Assembly (NCBI GenBank): GCA_947649205.1
Contig: CANSQM010000001.1
Location: 186,001 to 250,000, forward strand
DNA: 64,000 nucleotides
Reading direction: 5' to 3'
DNA from: an uncultured Enterorhabdus sp.
GTDB lineage: Bacteria; Actinomycetota; Coriobacteriia; Coriobacteriales; Eggerthellaceae
Shown here: positions 24,007 through 33,035 of the stretch, one piece after another
How the letters are laid out: each line of letters starts with the position of its first letter
Numbering within the stretch: position 1 is the stretch's first letter
Made by a program: the position numbers and the translations under genes
Notes under the pieces: model-generated
Database searches by the model: none
The model's input: only the letters and a program-made list of their open reading frames with translations
Told to the model about the DNA's origin: nothing

Positions 24007-24951
24007 CTAACTCATCCAGCCCACGAACTGCACCAGCAAGGGGATGCTCGCCAAAGCCAGTACGGTGGTGACGAAGGTGCCCTGGGCCATGACGCGGCTG
24101 TTGCCGCCGTACTGGTAGCAGAGCATGGTGCCGTTGGTGGCCACGGGCATGCCCGAGATGACGATGCATATGGACAGCAGCAGCCCCGCCGGCACGAATG
24201 GCTGAAACACCAGTCCGATGATGACCGGGGTGATGAGCAGGCGGAAGACGGCGCAGGCCCACAGGCGCGGACCGCCCACCAGGTCGCGCACGGGCATGTT
24301 CGCCAGCGACGATCCGATGATGAGCAGGGCCGCCGGGGTGGTGATGGAACCGAGGTTGTTCAGGGCATCGCCCAGGATGGGAGCATGGTGAATACCCGCC
24401 AGGGTGAGCACCATGGCCGCCACGCAGGACAGCATGACGGGCGTGACGAAGGTGCGCCAGGTGGTCTGCACCTTCACGTCGCCGTCGGTGTCCTGGGTGA
24501 GGAACCATGCCCCGATGGTGAACACAAAGAGGTTGAAGGGTAGGTTGAACACGGCGGCGTAGATGAGCGCCTCAGGGCCGAAGATGGCCGACAGCACCGG
24601 GTAGCCGATGAAGCCCACGTTGCCGAAGCAGAGCATGAACCGGTACACGCCCCGGTGCCCGTCGGGAATGCGCAGGATCGCCGTGAAGCCGTAGGCCACG
24701 GCCAGCAGCACGCCGTAACTGGCGCAGGACAGGGCCAGGGTGACGAGAATCTCCTCGCGGGGCGGCAGGGCGTCGGCGGTGAGCACCGATCCCAGGATCA
24801 TGCCCGGCAGGGCCAGGTTGATGACGAGCCGCGAGAGCAGGCGATCGAACTGGTCGTTCATGAAGCCGGTCTTCTTCGCCCCATAACCGACGCCCACGAT
24901 GATGAACAGCGTCACCATCTCCTTGAATATGCTAACGAGCCCCGCCTCCAT
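24007..24951 (-). CDS. AEC family transporter
   Basis: 314 residues with about ten membrane helices. LVINLALPGMILGSVL, FMLCFGNVGFIGYPVLSAIF and PAALLIIGSSLANMP, and the C-terminal SGMPVATNGTMLCYQYGG, match the auxin efflux carrier family, which in bacteria exports or imports small organic acids such as malate. The substrate cannot be told. The ATG follows GAGGAGAAGGG. Monocistronic, divergent from nfo. Confidence 0.85.
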   Translation of the reverse strand: MEAGLVSIFKEMVTLFIIVGVGYGAKKTGFMNDQFDRLLSRLVINLALPGMILGSVLTADALPPREEILVTLALSCASYGVLLAVAYGFTAILRIPDGHRGVYRFMLCFGNVGFIGYPVLSAIFGPEALIYAAVFNLPFNLFVFTIGAWFLTQDTDGDVKVQTTWRTFVTPVMLSCVAAMVLTLAGIHHAPILGDALNNLGSITTPAALLIIGSSLANMPVRDLVGGPRLWACAVFRLLITPVIIGLVFQPFVPAGLLLSICIVISGMPVATNGTMLCYQYGGNSRVMAQGTFVTTVLALASIPLLVQFVGWMS

Positions 24952-25060
24952 GCTGCCCTTCTCCTCTGTTGTTTCGAAGGTGCCCTAGTGTACGCCTTGG
25001 AAGGTCCGTCGTTGGCGTATACTGGCCAGCGCTCTACTTGTCCCGTTGAAAGGAAGCCCC

Positions 25061-25897
25061 ATGTTCACCATCGGTTGCCATCTGTCGTCTGCCAAGGGGT
25101 ATTTGAAGATGGCTCAAGATGCCGCATCCATCGGCGGGAACACCTTCCAGTTCTTCACGCGCAACCCGCGGGGCGGCCGCGCTAAGGCCATCGATCCGGC
25201 CGATGTGGCGGCCTTCCACGACTTCGCGGCCAACCACGGCATCGCGACGTTTCTCGCCCATGCCCCCTACACCATGAACCCGGCGGCAGCCAAGCCCGAG
25301 ACGCGGCAGTTCGCCATCGAGCTTTTGACCGACGACCTCATGCGCATGGAGAACACTCCGGGCCAGCTGTACAACATGCACCCGGGATGCCACGTGGGCC
25401 AGGGCATGGAAGCGGGCATCGCCCTTATCGCCGATGCCCTGAACCAGGTGCTGACGGCCGATCAGTCCACTACGCTGCTGCTGGAGACCATGGCGGGCAA
25501 GGGCACCGAGGTGGGCAGCCGCTTCGAGGATCTGGCGGCCATCATCGACGCTGTGGAGCTGAATGAGAAGGTGGGCGTGTGCCTGGACACCTGCCATGTT
25601 TGGGATGGCGGCTACGACATTGCCGGCAACCTGGACGGCGTGCTCGAGGAGTTCGACCGCGTCATCGGTCTCGACCGCCTGCGCGCCATTCACCTGAACG
25701 ATTCCAAGAACCCGCTCGGCGCCCACAAGGATCGCCATGCTCCCATCGGCGAGGGACATATCGGGTTCGATGCCCTGGCCGCCGTGACGAACCATCCGGT
25801 CCTGCGCGACCTGCCCTTCTTCCTGGAAACGCCCCAGGATGATCTGGCCGGCTGGGGCGCCGAGATCGCTGCCCTGCGCGCCGCCCATACCGCGTAA
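25061..25897 (+). CDS. nfo: Endonuclease IV
   Basis: 278 residues, a cytoplasmic AP endonuclease of base excision repair. The zinc ligands of the TIM barrel are visible in order: LAHAPYTMN, NMHPGCHVGQG, LLLETMAGKGTEVGSRFEDL, VGVCLDTCHVWDGGYD, HLNDSKNPLGAHKDRHAPIG, GEGHIGFDAL and FFLETP. Length is typical. The ATG at 25061 follows GAAAGGAAG; an in-frame ATG five codons earlier overlaps that site. Confidence 0.95.
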   Translation: MFTIGCHLSSAKGYLKMAQDAASIGGNTFQFFTRNPRGGRAKAIDPADVAAFHDFAANHGIATFLAHAPYTMNPAAAKPETRQFAIELLTDDLMRMENTPGQLYNMHPGCHVGQGMEAGIALIADALNQVLTADQSTTLLLETMAGKGTEVGSRFEDLAAIIDAVELNEKVGVCLDTCHVWDGGYDIAGNLDGVLEEFDRVIGLDRLRAIHLNDSKNPLGAHKDRHAPIGEGHIGFDALAAVTNHPVLRDLPFFLETPQDDLAGWGAEIAALRAAHTA

Positions 25898-25938
25898 CCG
25901 TTGCGGGCGGAGCCGTGCTCCCTTTCGCCTCATCGGCA

Positions 25939-25972
25939 AAGCGGGCCGCCCCTTCCCAGGAGCGGCCCGCTT
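25939..25972. terminator. Bidirectional terminator between nfo and the TrhA gene
   Basis: AAGCGGGCCGC (25939-25949) pairs perfectly with GCGGCCCGCTT (25962-25972), followed by TGTGTTT on the plus strand. Confidence 0.75.
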
Positions 25973-26006
25973 GTGTTTCGGCTTTCGGGGGCACCTGCCC
26001 TGATGA

Positions 26007-26747
26007 CTAGATTACGAAGAAGTACACGCTGAAGAACTGTAGGATGCTGGCTGCCAGCACGAACAGGTGGAAGATGGAGTGCATGTAGCGGATCTTCTTG
26101 AAGATGTAGAAGACGGCGCCCACGGTGTAGCTGATGCCGCCCGCGGCCAGAAGCCAGAAGCCCACGGGGTGCAGCTGGGCGTACAGGGTGGGTAGAAAGA
26201 ATACGATGGACCAGCCCAGGGCCACGTAGAGCACCGAGGAGATCCAGCGGGGGCGATAGGTCCAGAAGGCCTCGCAGGCGATGCCGATGAGGGACACCGT
26301 CCACACGAACACGGCGAGCCACAGGCCGCCCACATGGCCCAGGGTAATGAGACAGTAGGGCGTGTAAGTGCCGGCGATGAGCAGGTAGATGCCCGAATGA
26401 TCGAGCACCTTGAACACGCGCTTGGCCTTCTCGGCGGCCAGGGCGTGGTACAGGGTGGACATGAGGTACTCCACTAGCTGGGCGATGCCGTAGACCAGGG
26501 CCGCGGCTAGCAGAATGCCGCCACCGTCGGCCACCGATTTCACGATGAGCACCACGAGCGCCGCCACGGCCAGGCCCGCGCCGATGCCGTGGGTGACGGC
26601 GTTGAAGATCTCCTCGCCGAGGGTGTACTCGCGCACCGACTTCTTGCCAGAGCGGCGGATGAGCTCTCTGATCTCGGGGGACACCTTGGCCGCGGCAGCG
26701 GCGGCATCGGGGGAGAGCTCGGGGTGTTGGAAGGCGATGGCGGGCAT
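26007..26747 (-). CDS. Hemolysin III / TrhA family membrane protein
   Basis: 246 residues. A soluble N-terminus of ~45 residues is followed by seven membrane helices. Family motifs are EEIFNAVTHGIGAG, STLYHALAAEKAKRV, LDHSGIYLLIAGTYTPY and the C-terminal MHSIFHLFVL, which together hold the conserved His and Asp residues of the PAQR/TrhA superfamily (membrane homeostasis). The 'hemolysin' name is historical. Start has AAGGAG. Confidence 0.9.
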   Translation of the reverse strand: MPAIAFQHPELSPDAAAAAAKVSPEIRELIRRSGKKSVREYTLGEEIFNAVTHGIGAGLAVAALVVLIVKSVADGGGILLAAALVYGIAQLVEYLMSTLYHALAAEKAKRVFKVLDHSGIYLLIAGTYTPYCLITLGHVGGLWLAVFVWTVSLIGIACEAFWTYRPRWISSVLYVALGWSIVFFLPTLYAQLHPVGFWLLAAGGISYTVGAVFYIFKKIRYMHSIFHLFVLAASILQFFSVYFFVI

Positions 26748-26868
26748 AGGGGCTCCTTCGGCTGGGGGTATCCCTGCATCATAGACTACCGGGTCGGTTT
26801 TGGCGGTAACGGCGGGGAAACCCTAGGGGAAAGGCAACCTCGCCGCTCGTCCACGGGATCGATGGCTG

Positions 26869-27017
26869 AATTGCGCAGAAAATGCCGTTTCTCGTAGTTG
26901 TTTGAATGCGGAAAACTTGATCGAAAGCGATTGACCAGGGGAAATGCAGAGGAAGAAACGCGTGGGGCGGCGTTAGCACGAGGAAAAACTACGAGAAACG
27001 GCATTTTCTGCGCAGTT
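26869..27017. repeat. Palindromic element E2 (149 bp, 31-bp terminal inverted repeats)
   Basis: The ends 26869-26899 and 26987-27017 match at 30 of 31 inverted positions. They share TTCTCGTAGT with element E1. The centre is non-coding and contains CCAGGGGAAA. It lies between the divergently placed TrhA gene and the 3' end of queH. Confidence 0.75.
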
Positions 27018-27029
27018 GAAGGCCTCGGG

Positions 27030-28004
27030 CTAGCCCTGCTCGCCCTTTCGCTGCTCGCGCAGGGCCTTCAGGGTGGCGCGCTTTCTCGCCTGCTTGTCGG
27101 CATAGGCCTGCTTCTCAGCGCGCTTGCGGGCGCGCTCGGCCTCTTCGGCGGCGCGCTCATCGGCCCGGGCTGCCTTCTCGGCCTCGCGGGCGGCGTGGCG
27201 GGCGGCGGCGCGCTCTTCCCGCTCGGCGGCGGCCTCAGCCTCGGAGAAGCGGCAGCCGCAGTAGTTCTGGCGGTACATGCCGCCCTCGCGCGAGCGCCGG
27301 GTGGCCTCGTCGTAGTAGGGGCGGTAGTCCTCGAAGCGGGCCTCGATGCCCTCATTCGCGCAGGCCCGTTCCAGCTCCTCGCGGATAATGGATGTGTACT
27401 GGTAGGGGCTCACGGAAAGCGTGGTGCCCAAGGCGGCGAAACCGTGCTCGGCGGCGTAGCGGGCCGCTTCCGTGAAGCGCAGCCGGTAGCAGGCCCGGCA
27501 GCGGGCCTCCCGGGCCGCCCGCGCCTCGGAGGGCTCCCCCGTGAGGGCCGTTCCGAGGCCTAAAGTGCCGCCGCATTCCGCGGCGTTGCCTTCTGGGGTT
27601 CTGCCGTGCTCTTCCGCGGCCTCGCCTGTCGGCCCAGGGCCTCTTTTCACCGCTCCGTCCGCTGGCCCGGGGCTGCCGCCCCCGTCGCCCTCTTCCCCGC
27701 AGATCACGCCGAACGTGGCCGCAGCCGCGTCGCCGATACGGCCGACCGTGGCCTCCCAGGCCGCCACGTCATAGGCCCCCTCCACGACGGCCAGATCCTC
27801 CTCCGTGGCCCACTCGTGCAGCGTGGCCAGGCGCCGGGCGTACTCCTCGGCGGGATGGATGTTCCCGTTCGCGTAGAAGATGACGGGCTCGACGCCGCTC
27901 TCGCGCAGGACGCGCACGGGCTCCAACGAGCAAGGACCGCAGCATGCGTGAAGCAGGATGCGGTCCTTGGGAGCGGGCGCGGTATGGGTATTGGTGGCAG
28001 TCAT
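27030..28004 (-). CDS. queH: Epoxyqueuosine reductase QueH
   Basis: 324 residues, the last step of tRNA queuosine synthesis in organisms lacking QueG. Cys motifs are LLHACCGPCS, CRACYRLR and NYCGCRFSE, as expected for the metal centres of QueH. FEDYRPYYDEATRRSREGGM is a family signature. Two oddities: a Gly/Pro/Glu-rich insertion at about residues 108-165, and a highly charged Ala/Arg/Glu/Lys tail of ~75 residues that should form a helix. The ATG at 28004 is chosen by homology; neither it nor the ATG at 28013 has a good ribosome binding site. Confidence 0.85.
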   Translation of the reverse strand: MTATNTHTAPAPKDRILLHACCGPCSLEPVRVLRESGVEPVIFYANGNIHPAEEYARRLATLHEWATEEDLAVVEGAYDVAAWEATVGRIGDAAAATFGVICGEEGDGGGSPGPADGAVKRGPGPTGEAAEEHGRTPEGNAAECGGTLGLGTALTGEPSEARAAREARCRACYRLRFTEAARYAAEHGFAALGTTLSVSPYQYTSIIREELERACANEGIEARFEDYRPYYDEATRRSREGGMYRQNYCGCRFSEAEAAAEREERAAARHAAREAEKAARADERAAEEAERARKRAEKQAYADKQARKRATLKALREQRKGEQG

Positions 28005-28029
28005 GGCACCCATGCTATCACAGAAGGGG

Positions 28030-28059
28030 CGGCCGTGCGCCGACGTTGGGGCGCGGCCG
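28030..28059 (-). terminator. Possible terminator after the ferritin gene
   Basis: A GC-rich inverted repeat (CGGCCG arms with GCGC inside) lies directly downstream of the ferritin gene on the minus strand. No T-run is seen. Confidence 0.35.
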
Positions 28060-28090
28060 TCTCCTTGCCCGTAGGCAGATGCGCCGGGCG

Positions 28091-28606
28091 CTACTCGGCG
28101 GCCAGGGGGCTCGGCACGGAGTACACGCGGGCGGCGCACTCGCGATCCAGGTCGTAGAGGCCCTTCGGATCGCCGCCGAACAGCTTCATGTTGGTGATCA
28201 TGGTGTCGGCGTTGTCCTCTTCCTCCATCTGCTCGTCGATGAACCAGCCGAGGAACTTCTGGGCGCGGTAGTCGTGGGCCTCCAGCGCCGCGGCATAGAT
28301 GTCGTGGATGAGCGAGGTCACGTACTGCTCGTGCTCCATAGCGGCCTCCAGCGGCTCCAGGAAGTTCGCGAAGGTGGGGGTGGGCTGGTCGATGGCCAAA
28401 AGGCGCACCTTCTCGCCGTTCTCGTGCAGGTACTTGCGGAAGATCAGCGCGTGATCGCGCTCCTCGGCGGCCTGGATCTCGAAGTAGTTGGCGTAGCCCG
28501 AGAGGCCCTCCTCCTCGTAGTAGTCGGCGAAGGCGAGGTACAGGTAGGCGCTGTAGAGCTCCTTGTTGATCTGGTCGTTGATGAGTTCGTACACCTTGGC
28601 GTCCAT
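28091..28606 (-). CDS. Ferritin
   Basis: 171 residues, a four-helix iron-storage protein. Ferroxidase ligands are visible: the Glu in INDQINKELYSAYLYLAFAD, EERDHA with the E..H pair, and WFIDEQMEEEDNA with the later Glu residues. No signal peptide. The ATG follows AGAAAGGAC at normal spacing. The C-terminal ~15 residues are not part of the bundle. Monocistronic. Confidence 0.95.
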   Translation of the reverse strand: MDAKVYELINDQINKELYSAYLYLAFADYYEEEGLSGYANYFEIQAAEERDHALIFRKYLHENGEKVRLLAIDQPTPTFANFLEPLEAAMEHEQYVTSLIHDIYAAALEAHDYRAQKFLGWFIDEQMEEEDNADTMITNMKLFGGDPKGLYDLDRECAARVYSVPSPLAAE

Positions 28607-28786
28607 GGAACGTCCTTTCTGAGCCCGCAGGCTGGTCGGTCTGATAACGAAAATCAGGATACCCCAAACCCCTTCAACCATGTGAAGATAAGCCGTAATT
28701 CGATGAGAAAATCCGTCCTATTTGGAGCCGTGCCCGGCTGCTGTGTCACCATGGGTGAAATTTTGAGAAGAGGGAGCGTGCGACCT

Positions 28787-31700
28787 ATGCTGCAGCTGAG
28801 GAATATCTGCAAATCCTACCGGACCGGCGACTTCACCCAAGTGGCCCTCGACGATGTGTCCATCTCGTTCCGCGACAACGAGTTCGTGGCCATCCTCGGG
28901 CCCTCGGGCTCGGGCAAGACCACGTTGCTGAACGTCATGGGCGGCCTGGACCACTACGATTCCGGCGACATGATCGTGGATGGCATCTCCACCCACAAGT
29001 ACAAGGACCGCGACTGGGACACCTTCCGCAACAATCGCATCGGCTTCGTGTTCCAGAGCTACAACCTCATTCCCCACCAGACCATCCTGCAGAATGTGGA
29101 ACTGGCCCTCACCCTGTCGGGCGTGGGGAAGGCCGAGCGCACCCGCCGGGCGAAGGAGGCCCTGGCCTCGGTGGGGCTCGCCGACCACGTGAACAAGCGG
29201 CCGAGCCAGCTGTCGGGCGGCCAGATGCAGCGCGTGGCCATCGCCCGCGCCCTCATCAACGACCCGGAGATCGTACTGGCCGACGAACCCACCGGCGCCC
29301 TGGATTCCAAGACCTCGGTGCAGATCATGGAACTGCTCACCCAGATCGCCCAGGACCGCCTCGTCATCATGGTCACCCACAACCCGGAGCTCGCGGCCAT
29401 GTACGCCACGCGCACGGTGAACTTGGCCGACGGCGTCATCCGCAGCGATTCGGACCCCTACCTCCCCACGGAAGAGGAGATGCACCTGTCCCAGAAGCCC
29501 ATCCGCAAGACTTCCATGGGCTTCCTTACGGCGCTCGCCCTGTCTTTCAACAACCTCATGACCAAGAAGGGCCGCACCATCATGACGGCCTTCGCCGGCT
29601 CCATCGGCATCATGGGCATTGCCGCCATTCTGGCTCTGGCCAACGGCGTGGACAACTATATCGAGAAGACCGAGGAGGAGACGCTGTCGGTGTACCCGCT
29701 CCAGATCATGTCCACGGGCTTCGACATGAGCGCGCTCATGACCATGTCCACGGGTGGCGACAGCGGCGATGGGGAAGAGGCCGACGGAGGCGCCGCGGGC
29801 GAGGGGGACGGGGCCGCCGATGCCGCCGATGCTCTGGCGGCCGCCGGCGTGAAGGGGGGCACCTACGGCGACGAGAACGACCCGGCCGCCCGCACCACGG
29901 TGCCCGAGACCCGCATGGTCACCGACATGTTCGCCAGCCTGGAGAACAACGACCTGGCCGCGCTCAAGCAGTTCTTCGACGAGGGCGGCGACGGCATCGG
30001 CGACTACGTGAACTCCATCGAGTATCGCTACAACGTGACGCCCCAGGTATTCTCCGGCGACACGGAAGAAGAGGTGCGCCAGATCAACCCCGACACCACC
30101 TTCGAGGCCTTCGGCATGGGCGGCGGCTCGTCGTCCAACTCGCTCATGTCCACCATGTACAGCACCAACGTCTTCAACGAGATGATGGGCAACTCCGCCA
30201 TCGTGGAGGGCCAGTACGACGTGAAGGCCGGCCGCTGGCCCGAGGCCTACAACGAGTGCATCATCGTGCTCACTTCCCGCGGCACCCTGCCCGACCTGGT
30301 CACCTACGCCCTCGGCCTGCGGGATCATGCCGTGCTGGAGGACATGATCGACCAGTTCATGAACGAGGAGGAGGTGACCTCCCCCGACGACAGGCTGGAG
30401 TTCACCTACGAGGAGCTCATGGCCGTGCCGCTCAAGATGGTGGCCGCCGCCGACTGCTACACCTACGATGAGGAGAACGGGGTGTGGGTGGACAAGACCG
30501 ACGACGAGGACTACATGCGCGCCCTCGTGGACGCCGGCGAGGACCTGAAGATCGTGGGCGTCGTGCAGCCCAAGCCCGACGCGAAGGCCACGGCGCTGTC
30601 CATCGGCATCTACTACACCCCCGAGTTGACCCGCCACCTTATCGACCAGGCCCGCGAGACCGCCATTGTGCAGGCCCAGCTGGCCGATCCGGCCGTCGAC
30701 GTGTTCAACGGCCGCGACTTCGATGCCGAGGATGAGGAAGACGCCTCGGGCTTCAACATGGATTCCCTGTTCACGGTCGACGAGGACGCCCTGCAGGACG
30801 CCTTCCAGTTCGACGAGTCGAAGATCGCCGTGGACACGAGCTCCATCAGCGGGGGGCTGTCTGCCAGCGACTTGCCGGCGCCGCCCTCCCTGGATCCGAG
30901 CGATTTGGACGTGGATATGAGCGCGGCCTTCAGCCAGGAGGCCATGGGCGAGATGATGGCCGCCGCCATGGCCGGTTACGCCCAGGCCCTCGGCGCGGCC
31001 TACCAGGAGGCTATGGCCGGCGTGGTCGAGGGCGGAACGCCGCCGGACTTCCCGTCGTTGGCCCAGGACACTCTGCAAAGCTACATGGGCAGCGCCGAGT
31101 TCCAGGCCCTCGCGGGCCAGTACGCCGGCCAGATCGTGGACGCCAACGCCCTGCAGCAGGAGCTGGCGGGGAAGATCTCGGCGGCCTTGCAGCAGTCCAT
31201 GGGCTCCTATATGGAAGAGGCCATGGGTATCATCGGCTCCAAGACCGAGAGGGCGGTGCAGGGGGTCATCGGGCAGTTGCAGGCGAACATTCCCCTGGCC
31301 ATGTCCGTGGACGCCGATGCCTTCCAGAACGCCTTCCAGATGGCCATGACCGAGGACGAGCTGCGCGAGCTCATCCTGTCGCTCATGACCGACGGCACGC
31401 GCTCCTTCGACGGCAACCTGGCGAAGCTCGGCTACGCCGACCTGGCCAAGCCCTCCGAGATCGCCATCTACCCGGACAACTTCGAGGACAAGCAGCAGGT
31501 TATCGCCATTCTGGACGGCTACAACGACCGCATGGTCGAAGGGGGCCAGGAGGACCGGAAGATCTCCTACACCGACTTCGTGGGCACGCTCATGAAGTCG
31601 GTCACCACCATCGTGGACATGATCAGCTACGTGCTCATCGCCTTCGTGGCCATCTCACTCGTGGTGTCCTCCATCATGATCGGCATCATCACCTACATCT

Positions 31701-32023
31701 CGGTGCTCGAGCGCAAGAAGGAGATCGGCATCCTGCGGGCCATCGGTGCCAGCAAGGGCGACATCTCCCGGGTGTTCAACGCCGAGACCATTATCGAGGG
31801 TTTGGTGGCGGGCCTCATCGGCGTCGGGTTCGTGGCGCTCGTGTGCATTCCGGTGAACGCGCTCGTGTACTCGCTGCTCGATGTGCCCGATGTGGCGCTG
31901 CTGCCCTGGGCCGCCGCGGCCATCCTCGTGGGCATCAGCGTGTTCCTGTCCTTTGTGGCGGGCCTGTTCCCCGCCATGGCCGCCGCCCGCAAGGACCCGG
32001 TGGAGGCCCTGCGCAGCGAGTAG
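28787..32023 (+). CDS. MacB/FtsX-type ABC transporter, ATPase fused to permease
   Basis: 1078 residues. The N-terminal ~230 residues are an ABC ATPase: GPSGSGKTT (Walker A), LSGGQMQRVAIARAL (signature) and VLADEPTGALDS (Walker B). A first membrane helix follows at about 265-290 (GSIGIMGIAAILALANGV). A very large extracellular domain of ~600 residues then leads to three more helices within the FtsX domain (ERKKEIGILRAIGASKGDIS) at the C-terminus. The extracellular part is acidic and holds an Ala/Met/Gln-rich helical region near 690-830. It is of the mechanotransmitter type rather than a classical pump; substrate unknown. GAAGAGGGAG lies 11 bases upstream of the ATG. Confidence 0.85.
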   Translation: MLQLRNICKSYRTGDFTQVALDDVSISFRDNEFVAILGPSGSGKTTLLNVMGGLDHYDSGDMIVDGISTHKYKDRDWDTFRNNRIGFVFQSYNLIPHQTILQNVELALTLSGVGKAERTRRAKEALASVGLADHVNKRPSQLSGGQMQRVAIARALINDPEIVLADEPTGALDSKTSVQIMELLTQIAQDRLVIMVTHNPELAAMYATRTVNLADGVIRSDSDPYLPTEEEMHLSQKPIRKTSMGFLTALALSFNNLMTKKGRTIMTAFAGSIGIMGIAAILALANGVDNYIEKTEEETLSVYPLQIMSTGFDMSALMTMSTGGDSGDGEEADGGAAGEGDGAADAADALAAAGVKGGTYGDENDPAARTTVPETRMVTDMFASLENNDLAALKQFFDEGGDGIGDYVNSIEYRYNVTPQVFSGDTEEEVRQINPDTTFEAFGMGGGSSSNSLMSTMYSTNVFNEMMGNSAIVEGQYDVKAGRWPEAYNECIIVLTSRGTLPDLVTYALGLRDHAVLEDMIDQFMNEEEVTSPDDRLEFTYEELMAVPLKMVAAADCYTYDEENGVWVDKTDDEDYMRALVDAGEDLKIVGVVQPKPDAKATALSIGIYYTPELTRHLIDQARETAIVQAQLADPAVDVFNGRDFDAEDEEDASGFNMDSLFTVDEDALQDAFQFDESKIAVDTSSISGGLSASDLPAPPSLDPSDLDVDMSAAFSQEAMGEMMAAAMAGYAQALGAAYQEAMAGVVEGGTPPDFPSLAQDTLQSYMGSAEFQALAGQYAGQIVDANALQQELAGKISAALQQSMGSYMEEAMGIIGSKTERAVQGVIGQLQANIPLAMSVDADAFQNAFQMAMTEDELRELILSLMTDGTRSFDGNLAKLGYADLAKPSEIAIYPDNFEDKQQVIAILDGYNDRMVEGGQEDRKISYTDFVGTLMKSVTTIVDMISYVLIAFVAISLVVSSIMIGIITYISVLERKKEIGILRAIGASKGDISRVFNAETIIEGLVAGLIGVGFVALVCIPVNALVYSLLDVPDVALLPWAAAAILVGISVFLSFVAGLFPAMAAARKDPVEALRSE

Positions 32024-32161
32024 GCAGTTCTGTGACAGTCACGAGGGCACGCATGTCCGCTCGCCCTCGCAGCGACGGCTCCCCTTAGGCGGCCTGTGAG
32101 ATGGTTGCGAGGCGCTAATTGTCGTTGCCCACGAGGCCCGGGGACGCTGGCGACGAGGCCC

Positions 32162-32254
32162 GGGGGGGCGCCGGCAGCGGGGCCTGGGGATGTCGGCAGC
32201 GGGGTCCGGGGGGGCGCCGGCGGCGGGGCCTGGGGGATGTCGGCAGCGGGCTAA
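32162..32254. repeat. Two tandem copies of a 46-47 bp GC-rich repeat
   Basis: Copies begin at 32162 and 32208 with GGGGGGGCGCCGGC and continue with GGGGCCTGGGG and ATGTCGGCAGCGGG. Differences are single bases. Not coding by appearance. Confidence 0.6.
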
Positions 32255-32381
32255 CTGGCGGAATAGCCGGCGCTGCGGCATCGGCAAGCTGCGAGCCTCC
32301 CTGGGAGGGACGCTCGATACGCAGGGAGGAGGCCAAGGCACCCTGGCCGTCCTCGAGAGGCTTCTTCTCGTTGCAAAAAAG

Positions 32382-32550
32382 TACCCAACCCGCTGTTTCT
32401 GCCGGAGCTATTCCGAAAGATGGCAAAAACAGCGGGTTGGGTATCGAAAAGAGGCAGCTCGAGAAATTCTGACCTGGGGTTTTGCAATGATCGCGTACCA
32501 AACCCAGGGTTTCTGGCATACCAAACCCGGGATTTTTGCCGGGTTTGGTA
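32382..32550. repeat. Hairpin cluster built from TACC(C/A)AACCC units
   Basis: A perfect 17-bp inverted repeat, TACCCAACCCGCTGTTT, spans 32382-32398 and 32427-32443. A second perfect stem, TACCAAACCCGG, spans 32519-32530 and 32539-32550. Another direct copy starts at 32496. Five related units in 170 bp, in both orientations. Confidence 0.7.
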
Positions 32551-32619
32551 TGGACGGACTCCGATTCGGCTGTGCACCGCGATTCGACTGCGTGCGTCTC
32601 GATTCTCGCGAGCGTCCCT

Positions 32620-32991
32620 CTATGCGTCGTTGCCCACGAGGCCGTTCACGAGGGCGGATACGATGGAGATGACGATGGAGGCCACAAAAGCGCTGCCGAA
32701 GCTGGCGATATAGAAACCGGCGCCGAACAGGCCGTTGGCGAGCCACGCGGCAATGTAGAGCAGCAGCGTGTTCACGATGAGGTAGAAGATGCCCAGCGTG
32801 AGCACGGTCACCGGCAGCGAGAGCACCTGCAGGATCGGCTTGATGGACATGTTGACGAGGGACAGGATGAGTGCGAACAGCGCAATGCCCACCCACGAGG
32901 CGTCGGCGCTGATGATGTCGATGCCGGGTACGATCCATACGGCGGCGGCCACGGCGATGGCGGTTACAATCCAGCGAATGATGAAGTTCAT
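32620..32991 (-). CDS. Phage holin family 4-type membrane protein
   Basis: 123 residues with four membrane helices. VPGIDIISADASWVGIALFA, NMSIKPILQVLSLPVTVLTL and GIFYLIVNTLLLY are typical of the Phage_holin_4_2 (former DUF360) family, widespread chromosomal membrane proteins of unknown function. The ATG has a perfect AAGGAGG. The final codons coincide with one arm of the 17-bp repeats flanking the adjacent block. Confidence 0.85.
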   Translation of the reverse strand: MNFIIRWIVTAIAVAAAVWIVPGIDIISADASWVGIALFALILSLVNMSIKPILQVLSLPVTVLTLGIFYLIVNTLLLYIAAWLANGLFGAGFYIASFGSAFVASIVISIVSALVNGLVGNDA

Positions 32992-33035
32992 GATTACCTC
33001 CTTTTCCAGTGGCCCCATTATGTCAAAATGAGACT

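Larger units (their letters stand above)
32122..32643. mobile_element. Insertion-like block between 17-bp direct repeats at the 3' end of the holin-like gene
   Basis: TCGTTGCCCACGAGGCC occurs at 32122-32138 and again at 32627-32643. The second copy is the last codons of the gene at 32620. The first copy encodes an alternative end (GLVGNDN and stop) on the same strand. The 488 bp between them hold tandem repeats and hairpins but no convincing gene. The pattern resembles an integrative element that rebuilt the gene's 3' end. Confidence 0.4.
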
